Of a stretch of DNA of 64,000 bases, positions 36,707 to 48,759 are shown piece by piece. Location of the stretch: NCBI GenBank assembly GCA_009192285.1, contig CM018603.1, positions 372,001 through 436,000 on the forward strand, written 5' to 3'. The notes beneath the pieces are model-generated. The model saw only the letters and a list, made by a program, of their open reading frames with translations, ran no database searches and was not told the origin of the DNA. Each line of letters starts with the position of its first letter. Positions within the stretch are counted from its first letter, which is position 1. Source of the stretch: Morchella semilibera (lineage: Eukaryota; Ascomycota; Pezizomycetes; Pezizales; Morchellaceae). Made by a program: the position numbers and the translations under genes.

Positions 36707-38287
36707 CTACATGCCACTCACCGCCCCCTCCAACACCTCCTCCACAACCCCCCACTCCGCACCCTCAACCCTCCAATTGCCCACCGCGATCCTGACGGCC
36801 TCCCTCCCCCCCCACAGCGTGCCCCCCACCCAGACCCTCCCACCCTTATTGATCCTCTCCCTCAACCCCCTATTGACGCGCTCCTCCCTCGCGCGGAGCA
36901 GCACAACCATAAACACGCTCCCCACGGCCTCCTCCTCCCCCTCCTGGCCCGCAGGCAGCAGCTCGTACGCGCTGTGCCTGTACACGAAGCGTGCGATGCC
37001 GCGGGCATGCGCAACGAGGCGGGCCATGAGGCCCGCGTACCCTGCGGCGCCGTATGCGCACAGCGTCGCATACACGGGGAGGGCGCGGAAGCGGCGCGAG
37101 TTCTCGAGCCCGATGTTGAGCGGGGAGGGGATCGTGGTGGGTGGCCCGCTGAGGTACGGCGCGGTGTTGATGAAGGTGCGCGTGAGGAGGGCGGGGTCGC
37201 GCGTGAAGAAGAAGCCGCAGTCGTAGGGCTGGGGGGGCGGGTCAGTTTGGCCGGGATGATTTATTTAGGGGGGGGTACTCACGACATTGAGGAGCTTGTG
37301 GCCGTCGCCGGTGATGCTGTCGGCCAGCTCGAGTCCGTCGGCCCACGCCCCAACCAGGCCCATGGCGCCCGGGGCGCCAGCGAGCACCCGGGCAAAGATG
37401 CCGAAGGCTGCATCGACATGGAGCCATGCGCCGTATCTTGTTGCCAGCTCCCGGATGGCGCGGATGTGCGCGGTGAACCTGCCAGTGTTTACCTCGCCGA
37501 AGCCCGCCACCACGATACTGACGAGGCCCCGCCCCCCCGCGGCGTCAAGCCGCCGCTCGAGCTCCCGGAGGTCAAACTCCCACGGCGCATCGGCGCAGGA
37601 CACATCGTGGATGCTCCTCCTGCCGATGCCCACGACCGCCGCGGCCTTCGCGACCGACGAGTGCGCTGCCGCGGAGAGGATCTGGAACCCCGTGATTCCG
37701 GCCTCCACGCACGCGCCTAGCACCCCCAGCTCGCCGACAGACGCGTCCTCCGGGGTGTATCCCGCGAGCTGCAGCCTCTCCTGCAGCAGGTGCTCGCGCG
37801 CGCATGAGAGGCCGAGGATGTTGCTCGCCGTCGCGCCAGTCGTGAATGTCCTGCCGCGCCACTGGGCCGCGTCCAGGCGGAAGAGCTGCAGCAGCATGGC
37901 GAGGGCGGCGTCCTCGAGCCCTGTGGACAGGCTGTCGGTTGGGAGGTGCACCTGGACGTTCTGGTCCGCGAGCGTGACGAGGATGTCGGCGGCGAGGGCG
38001 GCGGGGGTGGTGCCCCCCGTGATGAAGCCGTAGTAGTGGGGGGTCGACTGCGCGATCAGGCCCGGGGCGAGGTCCGTGAGGAGGTGGGAGAGCGTTTTGG
38101 CGGCGCCGAGGCCGTGGGTGGGGAGCGTGCTGATGGAGGTGGCGTTGGCGGCGGCGAGGGCGGGTGTGCTGGGTTTGACGGTGGGGGTGGTGAGGGTGAG
38201 AGTGGTGGAGATTGCGGTTTGGAGGAGCGTGAGGACTTTTGTGAGCTCCTCGGCGGGGAGGGACATGGAGTTTTCGGTGGTGGACAT
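36707..38287 (-). CDS. Group II pyridoxal-phosphate-dependent decarboxylase
   Basis: The enzyme belongs to the glutamate/aromatic-L-amino-acid decarboxylase superfamily. Exons 37283-38287 and 36707-37228 join between codons to give 508 aa. HYYGFITGGTTPAALAADIL fits the N-terminal substrate region and TFTTGATASNILGLSCARE the cofactor-phosphate region. HVDAAFG supplies the aspartate for the pyridine nitrogen. SITGDGHKLLNVPYDCG contains the Schiff-base lysine, about residue 331; the intron falls between V and P of this motif. The small domain ends RIAVGNWRVEGAEWGVVEEVL. The substrate cannot be told from sequence alone; the family includes decarboxylases for Glu, Tyr, DOPA, Trp and diaminobutyrate. 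No biosynthetic cluster partners are adjacent. Confidence 0.9.
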
Positions 38288-41218
38288 GGTGGTGTATATA
38301 TATATATATATATATAATATGCAATTGAACTAAATAACAAGTATTAACAACAGTAATATGTAGCTTCGGGGGTGAAGTAAAGGGGGAGGTACTAACTACT
38401 GTGCTCACCTCGATCGACCAATAGCTATATCTCTAGGATATATATGTGCGTGAGGGTAGATATCCGCCTTGAGAAGTTATACCAACCCTCAGTCACATTT
38501 AGGTTGTTGATATGATGCGGGGTGCATATCTGACGTTGGAATAAAGACCCTGTCACCTCCCCTGTCATCGACCAACAAGGAAGCTCCGTGGTACCCGAGT
38601 ATCAGTGCCGTATAAACCTCCATTATCATTATGCAAGAGGGGTGGGTGCATGTAGTTATTCTTGTAAGTGTCGGTGCATTTATAACTAGCCTGCAAACCC
38701 CAGTCCCTGCATAATAACATAGGATGATAAGATGATGAGATGAGAAGAGGGAAGAGGGGAAGAGGGAAGACCGCTCTTCGTCAAATCTAATCATAGCAGC
38801 TCTCGTCTTGCCAATGGAATTGTGTAGGTGCCATTGCATGCATGAAGTAATAAAAAGTGTAGGTGCTATTCAGGGTTAGGGGTAGCCCCATCAACGTCGG
38901 TATCCTGGAGCGGCCCTCGATCCCTAAACTAATCGTAAATATATTATGTTTTTTCAACCATCTCTTTGTTACATGTATCTAGGTATATATAAAGTGCACG
39001 TACCGGTCGGAATTACTCACTCATAGTACGGCGATCGATCGACCATCCCCAGCGCTCTCCCGCCATCAAGGCACTCTGTCTGTATATAGCGCAACACCAC
39101 ACCCAGCCGAGAATGCTGCTCCCTCTTTCCGCCGGAAGAACAAATCCCCCGTAGCTGTACACGTAGTCAAGAGGGTCACGGTTCTCCTCCACCCCCCACC
39201 CGCCGGCTAGCTAGAAGATGCGTGGTGGGGTCTCTTAGACAAGCACCGGTATCACTCTTCGGAGCGGGGGCGTTGGTATGGTGTGGTCCAGCCATCCGGT
39301 CACTAAGATCTTGGACCACGTCTTTAGAGCCCTTTAAATTACTGCAACAGCCCATCCACAAACAGCGTGGTACGCCGGTTCCACCCGTACAAGGCCCGAC
39401 CGAGCCAGCTAGAAAACTACCCCGCTGCCCGACGGGGGAACAACCAACAGGGCCGCCTCTCTAATACAATACAACAGGACCCAACGCTCCATGCCAAGAT
39501 AACGCCTACCGCAGGACCGATCAGGAGGCTGCATATCATACCATACATCCTCAACGCTTGTTATACCGCATACAGTAGTGTCCTGTGACCGCGCCGGCTA
39601 GTCGTCGCATCACAGCCTCTCACTCGAGTGCCAAGAAAACCACCCGGGGGGTTAGCGTTGATACTAGGGCGGAGACCACACCCCCAGAGTAGTAACCGAG
39701 AGACATCTACGTTACCACGTCTCGGCTGGACGACCAACACATCAGAGCCTGTCGATACTAATCAAGTACGCAAGCGGAAGCACGCACCCAGGATATCAAC
39801 CCGCTGTAAAGAACGGGCGGGCCTGATAATAGCACTAGCTGCATGGCAAGATCGAGCATGGTGGGGGCCCAACCCTCTTCCAGTAGACATGCTTGCTGTC
39901 CCTCTCAACCGTTCGATTTCCACCCTGGGTGCGGGGCGCTGTAAATACCACAGGCATACAAGACCCTCCCATACACCCACCTCTCCACGTACCCTAGTCT
40001 TTCCGCGGATCCAACACCCACGATCCAATGATGTAGATAGTGCGTCTGTTAGACAGCGGCAGGGTTAGGGTTTCGGCTGGTTTAGTGCGCGCGAGTGATA
40101 ACCCATGTCTTGCTCATCACGTGTATTCAATCAATCAATCTCTATTCCGCCCCTCCGCCCTTCCTATCTACTTAGCTGGGAGCATCCCCCCCTCCAGCGA
40201 CTACTTGTACCTCATCCCCAGCCAAAACAAAAACAAAAACAAAAACAAAAACAAAGGAAACTCATCACCCATTACGATTACGCATATACACCCGTACCCA
40301 TAAATGACACACACACACACACACACACACAACACTACCGCCCGATAATTTCCACGCACAGAAGAGAGAGAGAGAGAGACGACCTCGATCGATCGATCGA
40401 TCGGTCCAGGTCCCGATGCATTCACTTCTACAGAGACAGGAAGGAAGGGAATCAAGAATAGAGAAGAAGGAAAGAATAAAAAAAGAATAAAAATAAAAGT
40501 GAGTAAAAAGAGTTTTTTTTTAAAAAGGGAAAAAAGAGGGGATGTCAATTCAGTCCCCCAAATTCAAGAAAGGAAAAGAAAAAAAAAGGAGGGAAGTAAA
40601 ATAATAATAAAAAAAAAAAACGCCGAATAACCCCCCCCCCCCGCCCCGCAGTCCCCGCCGTCCCCACCCCCACAAAAAAACAAATTGCACATCAACATCT
40701 TTGCGAAACCAATGTCGCAGGTAAAGTAAGAAAAGACAGAGAAAATAAGAGTGGGAACGGAAACAAACAAAAAATGATAAAAAAACAGACGCTCATGATA
40801 CAACACAAAAGACAATGACCGAAGGGAAGAAATCAAAACTATTCTCACAATGCTTGAGCTCAACCAGCACTAACTATGACGCTAAAATAGTAAAGAAGAA
40901 AGCAAGAAAAAAAAGGTGGAGTAGAAGAAATGTGGATGGTGATGTTGATGGGCCCGATGTTTATCTCAGTAATAATCCTTCAAAGAAACAAAATACGGCG
41001 TGGAAAGAAAGAAGGAAAAAGAAGAGGTAGGTGAAAAGTAAATGAGAAGCCGCCGCCCCAATTCATAAGATGGGTCCGGTTCATTTCCCCTCAGTTAATA
41101 AAAAGGGGTATCAAAATCAACAAAAAAAAAAGTAAAATAAAACCTGTATCTTTCCTCCATCTGCCCACAGCAAAAAAAGACAAAAAAAAAACAATCCCCT
41201 TCCCTCTATTCTATCCAA
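38288..41218. other. Intergenic, microsatellite-rich
   Basis: It contains (TA)n at 38297-38317, AAAAAC repeats at 40224-40256, (AC)n at 40307-40330, GA repeats near 40362-40379, GATC repeats at 40385-40403 and a polyC tract at 40630-40643. The stretch 40490-41218 is strongly purine-rich on the + strand and likely includes the 3' trailer of the Kar9 gene. No gene called. Confidence 0.6.
40224..40403. repeat. Cluster of four simple repeats (AAAAAC, AC, GA, GATC)
   Basis: Within 180 bases there are AAAAAC units at 40224-40256, a dinucleotide AC tract at 40307-40330, a GA tract at about 40362-40379 and tandem GATC at 40385-40403. Confidence 0.85.
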
Positions 41219-44200
41219 TTAGTGCTTCCATTTTGGCCTTCCATCATATCCCCATCCTTTCGATACAGGTGGCATGCTCATCCTCTTCCCCTTTGTGTCG
41301 GTGGTACTCCCCGTGACGCTATTTCTGCCTGACAGACCTGCACTTCCATGGGCACCAATACCATCACCACCACCAAGAGGCCTGCCATTCGGTGTCGTAG
41401 GTCTTGGCAGCATGCTCATCCTATTACCCCTCAAGTAGCCAAGTGCGCTGCTAGCCATTGCACTCGCTGGCCTAGAGGACTTCCTCTGCTCCCTGGGCTC
41501 CTCTTGCTGCTGCTGCTCCTCATCTTGGTACTCGCTGTTAAATTGAGCGGCCTGAGGTGAGTTAGTTGTGGATTGAGATTGGCGATTAGATTGGTAGCGT
41601 AGCTGGCTTGTGCTACTCTGCCTCCGCAACTCGGGTCTACCTGATGCAGGCTGCTGCTGCTGCTGCTGCTGTTGCTGTTGCTGCGGCGGGTATCCACTCC
41701 TCGGGGCAGGGCTGGGGCTCTTTCTCAGACCCGCACCAGCCCGGCGACCCATAGACGTGATGGAAGATGAGAGCTTATGATGATAGCCTGGCGACCCAGG
41801 GGCAGATCCCTTCGATTGACTCAATGGGCTCGGCATGGGAATACGCGTATGGTTGCCCTGGGATGACGTAGAGCGAGGTGTGGAAATCGTGGGTCTCTTT
41901 GGAGATGCAGGGGTAGCAAGACTAAGAGGCTTGTAGCTTTGACCATAGAGGCCATCACTTAAATTAGTGGATGTGTTCCATCTAGGTCTACCATCAAACT
42001 TTTTAGCACTAGATGAGGAGCCAACTGACGACTTCCTCGGACTATCCCTTGAGGGCGTCGTCTGATTCGAGGGCGCAGACGTTGTCCTAACCATCCCAGT
42101 CGAGATTGGTGCCAGCGATGAACCTCCAGTCGACAACAGGCGCGAATGCGGGGATTTCTTCGGGATGCTGCTCGTAGAGCTCCTGTCTCCAGGGCTTGTC
42201 GAATGGCTCATTCGTCTGCCTCCAGAGATGGGTGACCGTTTGCGCTCGACGGTTGTTGGCGAAGTGGCCATTATGACTGAGCTTGCCGGCGAGCTTCCGG
42301 GAGTGATCATTCCAGAGCTGTTGTACGAGCGAACATCCAAGGAGGTGATCGTCGACATCGAGTCGCGAAGAGTCTGGGAATCCAGCTGCAACTCGTTCAG
42401 GTCTTGTTCCATATCAGCCATTGAAGCTTCAAGGTTCTTCCACCGTGTTCGCATCGCCGTTTCTAGCCTGATTATCTCGCCATTGACAGTGATACGATCA
42501 CGGACACCCTTACTAATGAGCCCCAAGGCCCGGTCGATTGCGCTGCCTGTTTGTTCCATCGATATCAGTATCCTACCAAGACTTAGGCCGCGTAGCCATA
42601 GATACATACCGTAATGCACCTTTTTAGCCTCGTAGTTCTGCATCCTGGAAACTAGGCCATCATCGATCCGGCCACCGCTTTCTTCCCAGACGGTCACCGC
42701 ATCACGAAGTTTTGCCAGACTCCGCTCGACGCTACCGATCATGGATGCGGTCTGTTTGCCAGCATTTCGGAACAACGCAACCCATTTGTCTTCTCCCAGC
42801 TCTTTCTTCAACCCTTCTACATCCGAATTGAGCTTTGTCCACTTCTTTTCAAGGGTGCTTCGTCGTGACATCAAATCTTCACATGCGCTGGGGAATATCT
42901 CTTCGGCTCTTGCCTGGAAGCTCTGAAGCCTCATGGGTAGGAAATCCAAACTAACTCTCAACGGTTGCATCCGAGCAATCAACCCTAGGAGGGAACTATC
43001 TTCGAGCTTAACAACCACCTTTGACTGGGATGAGTTGGGTGCGTCTTCTATAATGGTTTGCAGGGTGTCCAGGTCTACTCCGCCAACCAGGGACCCATCT
43101 TCCATCAAACTCCGGTGTCGTTTCTCCTCCTCCTCAAATACGATCGTCTGACATGCGTCGAGCTCTGCTTGAATATCCTGAAGGATCATTGTCCATAGCT
43201 CGGTCCACTCCATGGCCGTCTCAACCTGGTCCTTTACGCCCTTCAAGATCTCCTTGACCTCCTTCCACCCATCCAGTACAACATCCATACTCTTCAAGAT
43301 ATCTACCAAGGTATCGTTTACAGAACTGATATCTTCCCTTTGCCGCAGCTCCTCAATGAGCTCAACATACACATTGATAAGGCCCGAGAACTTGCCAACA
43401 GCACCATCAACGCTATTCAATGACTCGCGCCCCTGTGCGGCCCACTCCACATCATCCTCCGCGTCGAGCCCGCGGAGAACCTTCTTGGCAGTGTCGATCC
43501 ATCGAGTGATCTGATCGCCTGCACTGATAAGCGCGTTGCAAGCTTCTCCGGCAGTAGGCAACTGCCTAATTCGAGACGAGATATCGGACGATAGCGGGAG
43601 CGATAACGAGGTCAAGCGTGATAGTTGAGCGGAGAACGAAACGCGGGACAGGGAGAACACAGAGGCTCGTCGTGAAAGCGAGGTCGACGACGAACTCGAG
43701 TGCCCATAGATGCTGCCGCTGCTGGGAGGGTCCGTTGTATCGTCCGTGAAACGGGCAGTCGACGGTGTTTTAATCTCCTCTGTCAGAATGGAGTGGGATG
43801 TGTCTGGACGTTCCTGTATCGGGGAGGTCATTTGGACGAAAGGATCCTCTTCCTCTTCCTCTGTGGTGGTGGTGTTGGTGGTGGTGGTAGTGGTGGTGGT
43901 AGTGGTGATGGTGGTGTCGACTGAGGGAGTTTCTTCGTGCTCATAAACGATATCACCGTTACTCGGGTCTTCCGAGATTTCATGTTCGTGAGCCAGTTCA
44001 ATATCTTCCTGTGTTATTGCCCCACCTTTATTCTCCTGCTGCTGCTGTTGTTCATGCTCCCCCTCCTGTTGGTGGACGGTTTCGTCCTCCTCCTCCTCGA
44101 TAGGAGTAGGAGGCAATTCCTTTTGTAGAGACATACCGGTGGATGTATGAATTATTGGAGACGGTGGAGCAGGTTGCACCAGGTCGGGGAGTAGTTTCCT

Positions 44201-44362
44201 GTGAGGTGAGGGAGAAGGAGATAAACGGTCCCTATTCAAGTTACGTTTCTCAGCGTCTGCCTCAAGCATCTTGATCCTTGCAGCCAGGCCGGGGGAAGGT
44301 TTTCGGGTAGAACGGGTAATTAATCGGGGATCTTGTATGCGACCGCGTGAATCCTCTGACAT
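41219..44362 (-). CDS. KAR9: Kar9-like spindle-positioning protein
   Basis: Kar9 links the EB1 protein Bim1 on microtubule plus ends to myosin V and so orients the spindle and nucleus. Exons 42610-44362 and 41219-42546 give 1026 aa; the 63-base intron is stop-free and a multiple of three. ATG 44362 (MSEDSRGRIQDPRLITRSTR) is the only Met in the long N-terminal frame; the Thr/Ala-rich frame upstream is probably leader. The N-terminal third is acidic and repetitive. The central helical Kar9 domain runs from SLPLSSDISSRIRQLPTAGE to VRDRITVNGEIIRLET. The C-terminus is a Ser/Pro-rich basic tail with two EB1-binding type motifs, SSIP (about 42155) and TRIP (about 41845), a poly-Gln run (41650-41692), and the duplicated motif DGRP(R/K)W, the second copy at the very end. 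Confidence 0.9.
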   Translation of the reverse strand: MSEDSRGRIQDPRLITRSTRKPSPGLAARIKMLEADAEKRNLNRDRLSPSPSPHRKLLPDLVQPAPPSPIIHTSTGMSLQKELPPTPIEEEEDETVHQQEGEHEQQQQQENKGGAITQEDIELAHEHEISEDPSNGDIVYEHEETPSVDTTITTTTTTTTTTNTTTTEEEEEDPFVQMTSPIQERPDTSHSILTEEIKTPSTARFTDDTTDPPSSGSIYGHSSSSSTSLSRRASVFSLSRVSFSAQLSRLTSLSLPLSSDISSRIRQLPTAGEACNALISAGDQITRWIDTAKKVLRGLDAEDDVEWAAQGRESLNSVDGAVGKFSGLINVYVELIEELRQREDISSVNDTLVDILKSMDVVLDGWKEVKEILKGVKDQVETAMEWTELWTMILQDIQAELDACQTIVFEEEEKRHRSLMEDGSLVGGVDLDTLQTIIEDAPNSSQSKVVVKLEDSSLLGLIARMQPLRVSLDFLPMRLQSFQARAEEIFPSACEDLMSRRSTLEKKWTKLNSDVEGLKKELGEDKWVALFRNAGKQTASMIGSVERSLAKLRDAVTVWEESGGRIDDGLVSRMQNYEAKKVHYGMYLWLRGLSLGRILISMEQTGSAIDRALGLISKGVRDRITVNGEIIRLETAMRTRWKNLEASMADMEQDLNELQLDSQTLRDSMSTITSLDVRSYNSSGMITPGSSPASSVIMATSPTTVERKRSPISGGRRMSHSTSPGDRSSTSSIPKKSPHSRLLSTGGSSLAPISTGMVRTTSAPSNQTTPSRDSPRKSSVGSSSSAKKFDGRPRWNTSTNLSDGLYGQSYKPLSLATPASPKRPTISTPRSTSSQGNHTRIPMPSPLSQSKGSAPGSPGYHHKLSSSITSMGRRAGAGLRKSPSPAPRSGYPPQQQQQQQQQQQPASGRPELRRQSSTSQLRYQSNRQSQSTTNSPQAAQFNSEYQDEEQQQQEEPREQRKSSRPASAMASSALGYLRGNRMSMLPRPTTPNGRPLGGGDGIGAHGSAGLSGRNSVTGSTTDTKGKRMSMPPVSKGWGYDGRPKWKH

Positions 44363-46983
44363 TTTAATCAGAGGGCTGGTCGGCGTAGGTGCAGAAGTAG
44401 TAGTAGTAGTAGTAGTTGTTGTTGTTGTTGTGGTGGTTGCTGCTTGTGCCGCTGCTGCTGCTGTCGCCGCCGCCGCCGCCGTGTTATGGGCGTGTTGCTT
44501 CCAGAAGTTGGTTAGACTGCTGTGGAAGGAGTAGCGACGGTCTGTGGTTGCCTCCGTGATTCCGGTTGATTGGGGTTGGGCTGGGGGGGGGTTGGTGGTA
44601 AAAGTTGAGGAGGAAATGGTTGTGGTTGTGGTGGTGGGAGGAAACGGGGCGGATTTGCAGAGCGAGGGGAGAAGAACCGGTACAGCCAGCGTGACAGACA
44701 GAACAGGGAACAACGGGGGATAAAGGGTAGTGATGATGATGATGATGATAGCCAACAGGCAAAAATAAAAATAAAAAAAAGGGACAAGGTAATGCAAAAT
44801 AGAGTATAGTAATGAAGGGAGGGGGGGGGTGTATACAGTAAGATAGTAGTAGTAGTAGTAGTAGTATGAAGATAGTAGCAGTAGTAGTATGCAGTATGGT
44901 AAATATGGTATGGTATGGTGGTAGCAAGCAAGCAGCAGCGGTAGGTTGTAGTAGCAGGAGTAGGTGTGTGGTGGTGGGTGTGCGGGTTGTGAATGCTCTC
45001 TCTCTCTTCTTCTTGATCTCTCGGCCTCTAATTGTGTTTCCCCCGATATTATTATTGGTATTTGTCTGCAGTATTATATTTGGTTGATCCCCCTTCGTTT
45101 TATTACGTCTGTCCTTGAAAAGAAAAAAAAAGATCACCAGCGGCTTGCTGGTGAGCAGACAGGCAAGATAATGTAGGGGGGGTGGTGCGTGTGAGAAAGA
45201 GGTGAAAGGTGAGAAAAAGGGTTCGTCACTCACTCACTCTCTCTCTGCTGTCTGTCTGTCTGTCTGTCTGTCTGAAAAAGTTACAGTCTGTGTGTTTCAC
45301 CTCTGCTCCCAACCTATATTTACGTACTCTATCCGCGCTGATCGAGAAAAGAAAAATCAATTGTTGTCGACGTACATATCTCTCGCGCCTTCATGTAGTT
45401 ATGTTGTACCTACAGCTAGAGCACCTAACCTAACCTATGTACAATCCCTCCTCCCTCCCCTCCCCGGATAGATCACCAGTGCACCGCTGCTGCTGCTGCA
45501 AGCCTGCAACGCAAAAGTGCGGTTTTCACCCGGCGGCATGGCCTGCCTGCGTTTAGAGCAGAGAGGCCGGCCGCGTATGGTTGGGTGCACTAGAGCAGAG
45601 GTATCTAAAGTAGGTACATACATGTAGGGTTATTTAAATAAGCTCAGTAGAAGTTCTGCAATACATGGAGAACGACAGTGACTGGGGTTTGGGGGGGAGG
45701 GAGAGGAGAGAGAGAGAGACAACCAGCCAGACAGCCAGAACAGCCAGCCAATGACGATGTGCAACTTCATAAGTCCTCAACTCGGACCACGTATCACCAA
45801 CAGCACCCACAAACGCCCTTTGCTCCTTCTTTCCCTCCTTCTTTCTTTTCATTCTTTCTTTCCTCCCCTCCTTCACGCCTACACCAGCAGAACTGAAAGA
45901 AAAGAAAAAACAGAAACCCATCCAGCCAGCCCCCAACGGTACGGTACGGTACAGTACGGTACCTACATCCACATCCACCGCCCCAAAAAGGGCCCTGCGT
46001 CCCCCCCCCCCCTCCCCCGCCCCCTGAGAAATTCCGCACCGACCACAACGGTACGACACGCCCGGGTTTGGAAAGTGAGCGTGGGGCACCACCAGAGCAG
46101 AGTAGATGTGATGTTGTGTGTGCGTCAGTGCTTTTTTTTCTTTCCTTCTGCACCCCCCGTCTCCACGTTTTTTCTGGGCTGGGAGGTGCTCTACCTAGAG
46201 GGTGTGTGTATGCAGGGCGTAGTGGGTGGTGGTGGTGATGATGATGGACATCACGAGCTCATCTGAAAAGCGTGCGTGGTTGTGGATTTGCGGTGAGGAT
46301 TTGTGTGTGTGGGTGTGTCCCTCCCCTCCCCGCACATAGAGTAGAAAAAAAAGGTTGTAGGTAGGGTGCCTAAATTGCACACATCCATGAATGGCTCTGG
46401 CTCAGATGATGATACATGAAACGAAACGAAACGAACGGGTCTACGATAATTTCCTTCCTCCCCTTCATCTCTCCGCCCACACCTCACTCACCCATCGTCA
46501 GTTACAGCAGGATGTACCCCCAAGAGTAAGTAAAAAGTAGTTAGTAGATACAAGTATACAACACCCACCAGATGGAGAAACGAAATGCCCGTGCCCGTGC
46601 CCTCTACAATATACCCTATGTTACAGGCAGGCACTTGTCTACATACTCTAGCTAGCTCTATGTAATGTTATGCAGGCCCGCACTCCGACCCGAACGAACG
46701 ATGGGAGGGCAAAAGCAAAAAAAAAGAAGCAAAAAAAGCAAAAATAAATCGGGAATATGTGATGCACAAGTCCCAAAAGGGCCTAACGATAGAGGGAGAA
46801 GAGAAGAGAAGGAAAAAAATGCCTAGAACTACTTAATAAGTATCTAATAAACAAAGACCTACGTACATAAGCCTAACAGCAGAGCAGCGGGGCCTCTCTC
46901 TACCATACAAAGAAGAAGGAGAAGGAGGAAGAAGAACGATACCTACTTATAAATATACTAACCTGAATTAACAGGATAGTTAC
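44363..46983. other. Intergenic / long Kar9 leader, simple repeats
   Basis: It holds GTAGTAGTA and GATGATGAT tracts (44398-44412, 44726-44750, 44845-44870), a TCTG repeat (45248-45274), a GGTAC repeat near 45937-45960 and a C run near 46000-46012. Part of 44363-45200 probably forms the Kar9 promoter and 5' leader. No gene is supported. Confidence 0.55.
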
Positions 46984-48759
46984 CTACGCCAGGCCAAGCT
47001 CCCGCTCAATACTCCCGACCCGGGAGAATATGAATGCTTTATCATTCCTGCACACCGTCAGTCAGTCACCCATCCCCCATTCTCACCCCATCCCCACCAC
47101 CACCACCACCATTAAATAAAAAAAAAATAAAAAAAAGTGAATAAAAAATAAAAAAAAAACTTACCTCAACGAAAACTCCGCCAAATCATCCGACACCCTA
47201 TTCCAGCTCCAAAAGCCCTCCCACACCAACTTGCGACTCCCCACCCACCTGCCCCCGCTCCTGACGCCCCCGAGCCTGAGCTGCATCCTAAAGAGATACC
47301 TCTCCATGCCGCGCTGGACCGTCTCCACGTCGACGCGTCCCTGCGGATCGATGCGCCACCTGCCCCTCGCCACATACTTTGCCACGGCGGTGGGCAGCAG
47401 TCCCGCCGTTGTTGTCGTGCCCGCGGCGCCGCCGCCCTGGACGCCGGCCCGAGAGAAGCCGTGCACGATCTCCGAGGGCTCGTTGGTCGTCAGGAGGCTA
47501 AGCACCGTGCCGTCGTCGTAGAAGCGTAGGTAGCGGTAGTAGGTGACGATGTGTACGGGGGTGTTCCAGCCGGACTGGGAGGCGCCCTGCCGTACGTAGT
47601 TGCATGTACTGATGTAGATGCCGTTGAACCGGATGCGCGGGCGGGACTGGAACATTGCGCGCCAGGTCCTGGAGGCGGAGAGGTAGGCCTCGTCGTCGGG
47701 GACTATGCGCTCCTCCTCCTCTTCCTCCTCCTCCACATCTTCCTCTTGCACTGCGGCGGGATCGGGGGAGGAGGAGGAGGAGGGGTCAGGGTCGCCGAGG
47801 GTGCGGCGCACCAAGGGGGTGCCGTCGACGCTGACGCGCCAGTCCCACGCCATCTTTGCGAAGGTCTGGATGCACACGTCGCGCCAGATGGGCTCCTCGG
47901 TGGCGACGACGAAGGAGAGGGCTTTGCAGACCTTTGCGCAGCGCGCGAAGGAGGCGACGTCGGTGGTTGCGAGCGTGTGCATGATGTGCAGGAGGAGCTC
48001 GTGCGGGAGGGCCGTGAGCGGGGAGTACACTTCCGTGTCTTCAGTTCCCGCCGGCGGGATAGCGAGGCCCGCGAAGGACTCAATCAGCGCCGCAATTGAC
48101 GCGGGGGGTGCTTTCTGCGCGGCGGTGGTGGGGGGCGGGAGAGAGGTACCGGCAGTGGCGGGGGTGGAGGTAGAGGCGGGTGGACGAGGGTAGTACTTTT
48201 CGCGGTAGTGGGAGTCGACTTTGGCGTCCATCTATCATTGGCCCCCCAGTCCTGTATGTTAGCACCTAGCTAGCTAGCTATCCATATGTAGATAGATACC
48301 ACCGCACGTCCCCGGGGGTGAGGGGGGGGGGGGAACACATACCCGGAACGCCTTCCGGTAGAGACTCAGGCTCTCCCCCAGACTCCCCTGCGTCTCCTTC
48401 TCCACCGCGCGCTCATAGTGCTCCAACGCGCTCGCCGGCAGTGACCTCCGTGCCGCCACCGGCGAAGTGCTGCGCTCGCGCTGGGGGAGGGGCGCAAAAT
48501 CCTCACGCTGCTTCCCCTTGCCCTTGCCCTCCCCTCCTCCTCCTCCTTCCTCTTCCTCGTCGGACGACTCTGCAGCTTCTTTGTCCCCGGGTACGGGGTG
48601 TTCGCGGTGCGAGAGGCGGCGAGGGGCGAACGGTGCAGGTTTAGGGTGGTGGTGGGAGGTGGAGGAGGAGGCTGTTTGGGGCTGGGGATGCGCGCGCGCG
48701 GTGACTTCGGCTTGCCATTGCTGGCGGAAGCGGGAGAGTTCTGTTTCGCGGTCGTCCAT
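46984..48759 (-). CDS. Fbx9/Hrt3-type F-box protein (SCF substrate receptor)
   Basis: F-box proteins recruit substrates to Skp1-Cul1 ubiquitin ligases; this one resembles Fbx9/Hrt3. Exons 48343-48759, 47165-48231 and 46984-47047 join in phase to give 515 aa. The N-terminal part is charged and low-complexity. It ends in a TPR/MIT-like helix pair, ALEHYERAVEKETQGSLGES and LYRKAFRMDAKVDSHYREKY, joined across intron 1. The F-box is about residues 210-255 (LTALPHELLLHIMHTL ... PIWRDVC). Then come the family hallmarks TWRAMFQSRPRIRFNGIYIS, TPVHIVTYYRYLRFYDDGTV and the closing FSLRNDKAFIFSRVGSIERE, spelled across intron 2. A Glu-rich insert of about 15 residues sits after the F-box. Confidence 0.92.

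Noticed and set aside
44363-44797. N-terminal extension of Kar9 in the same open frame
   Set aside because: It contains no ATG and consists of Thr/Ala/Ile low-complexity text; the conserved start is at 44362.
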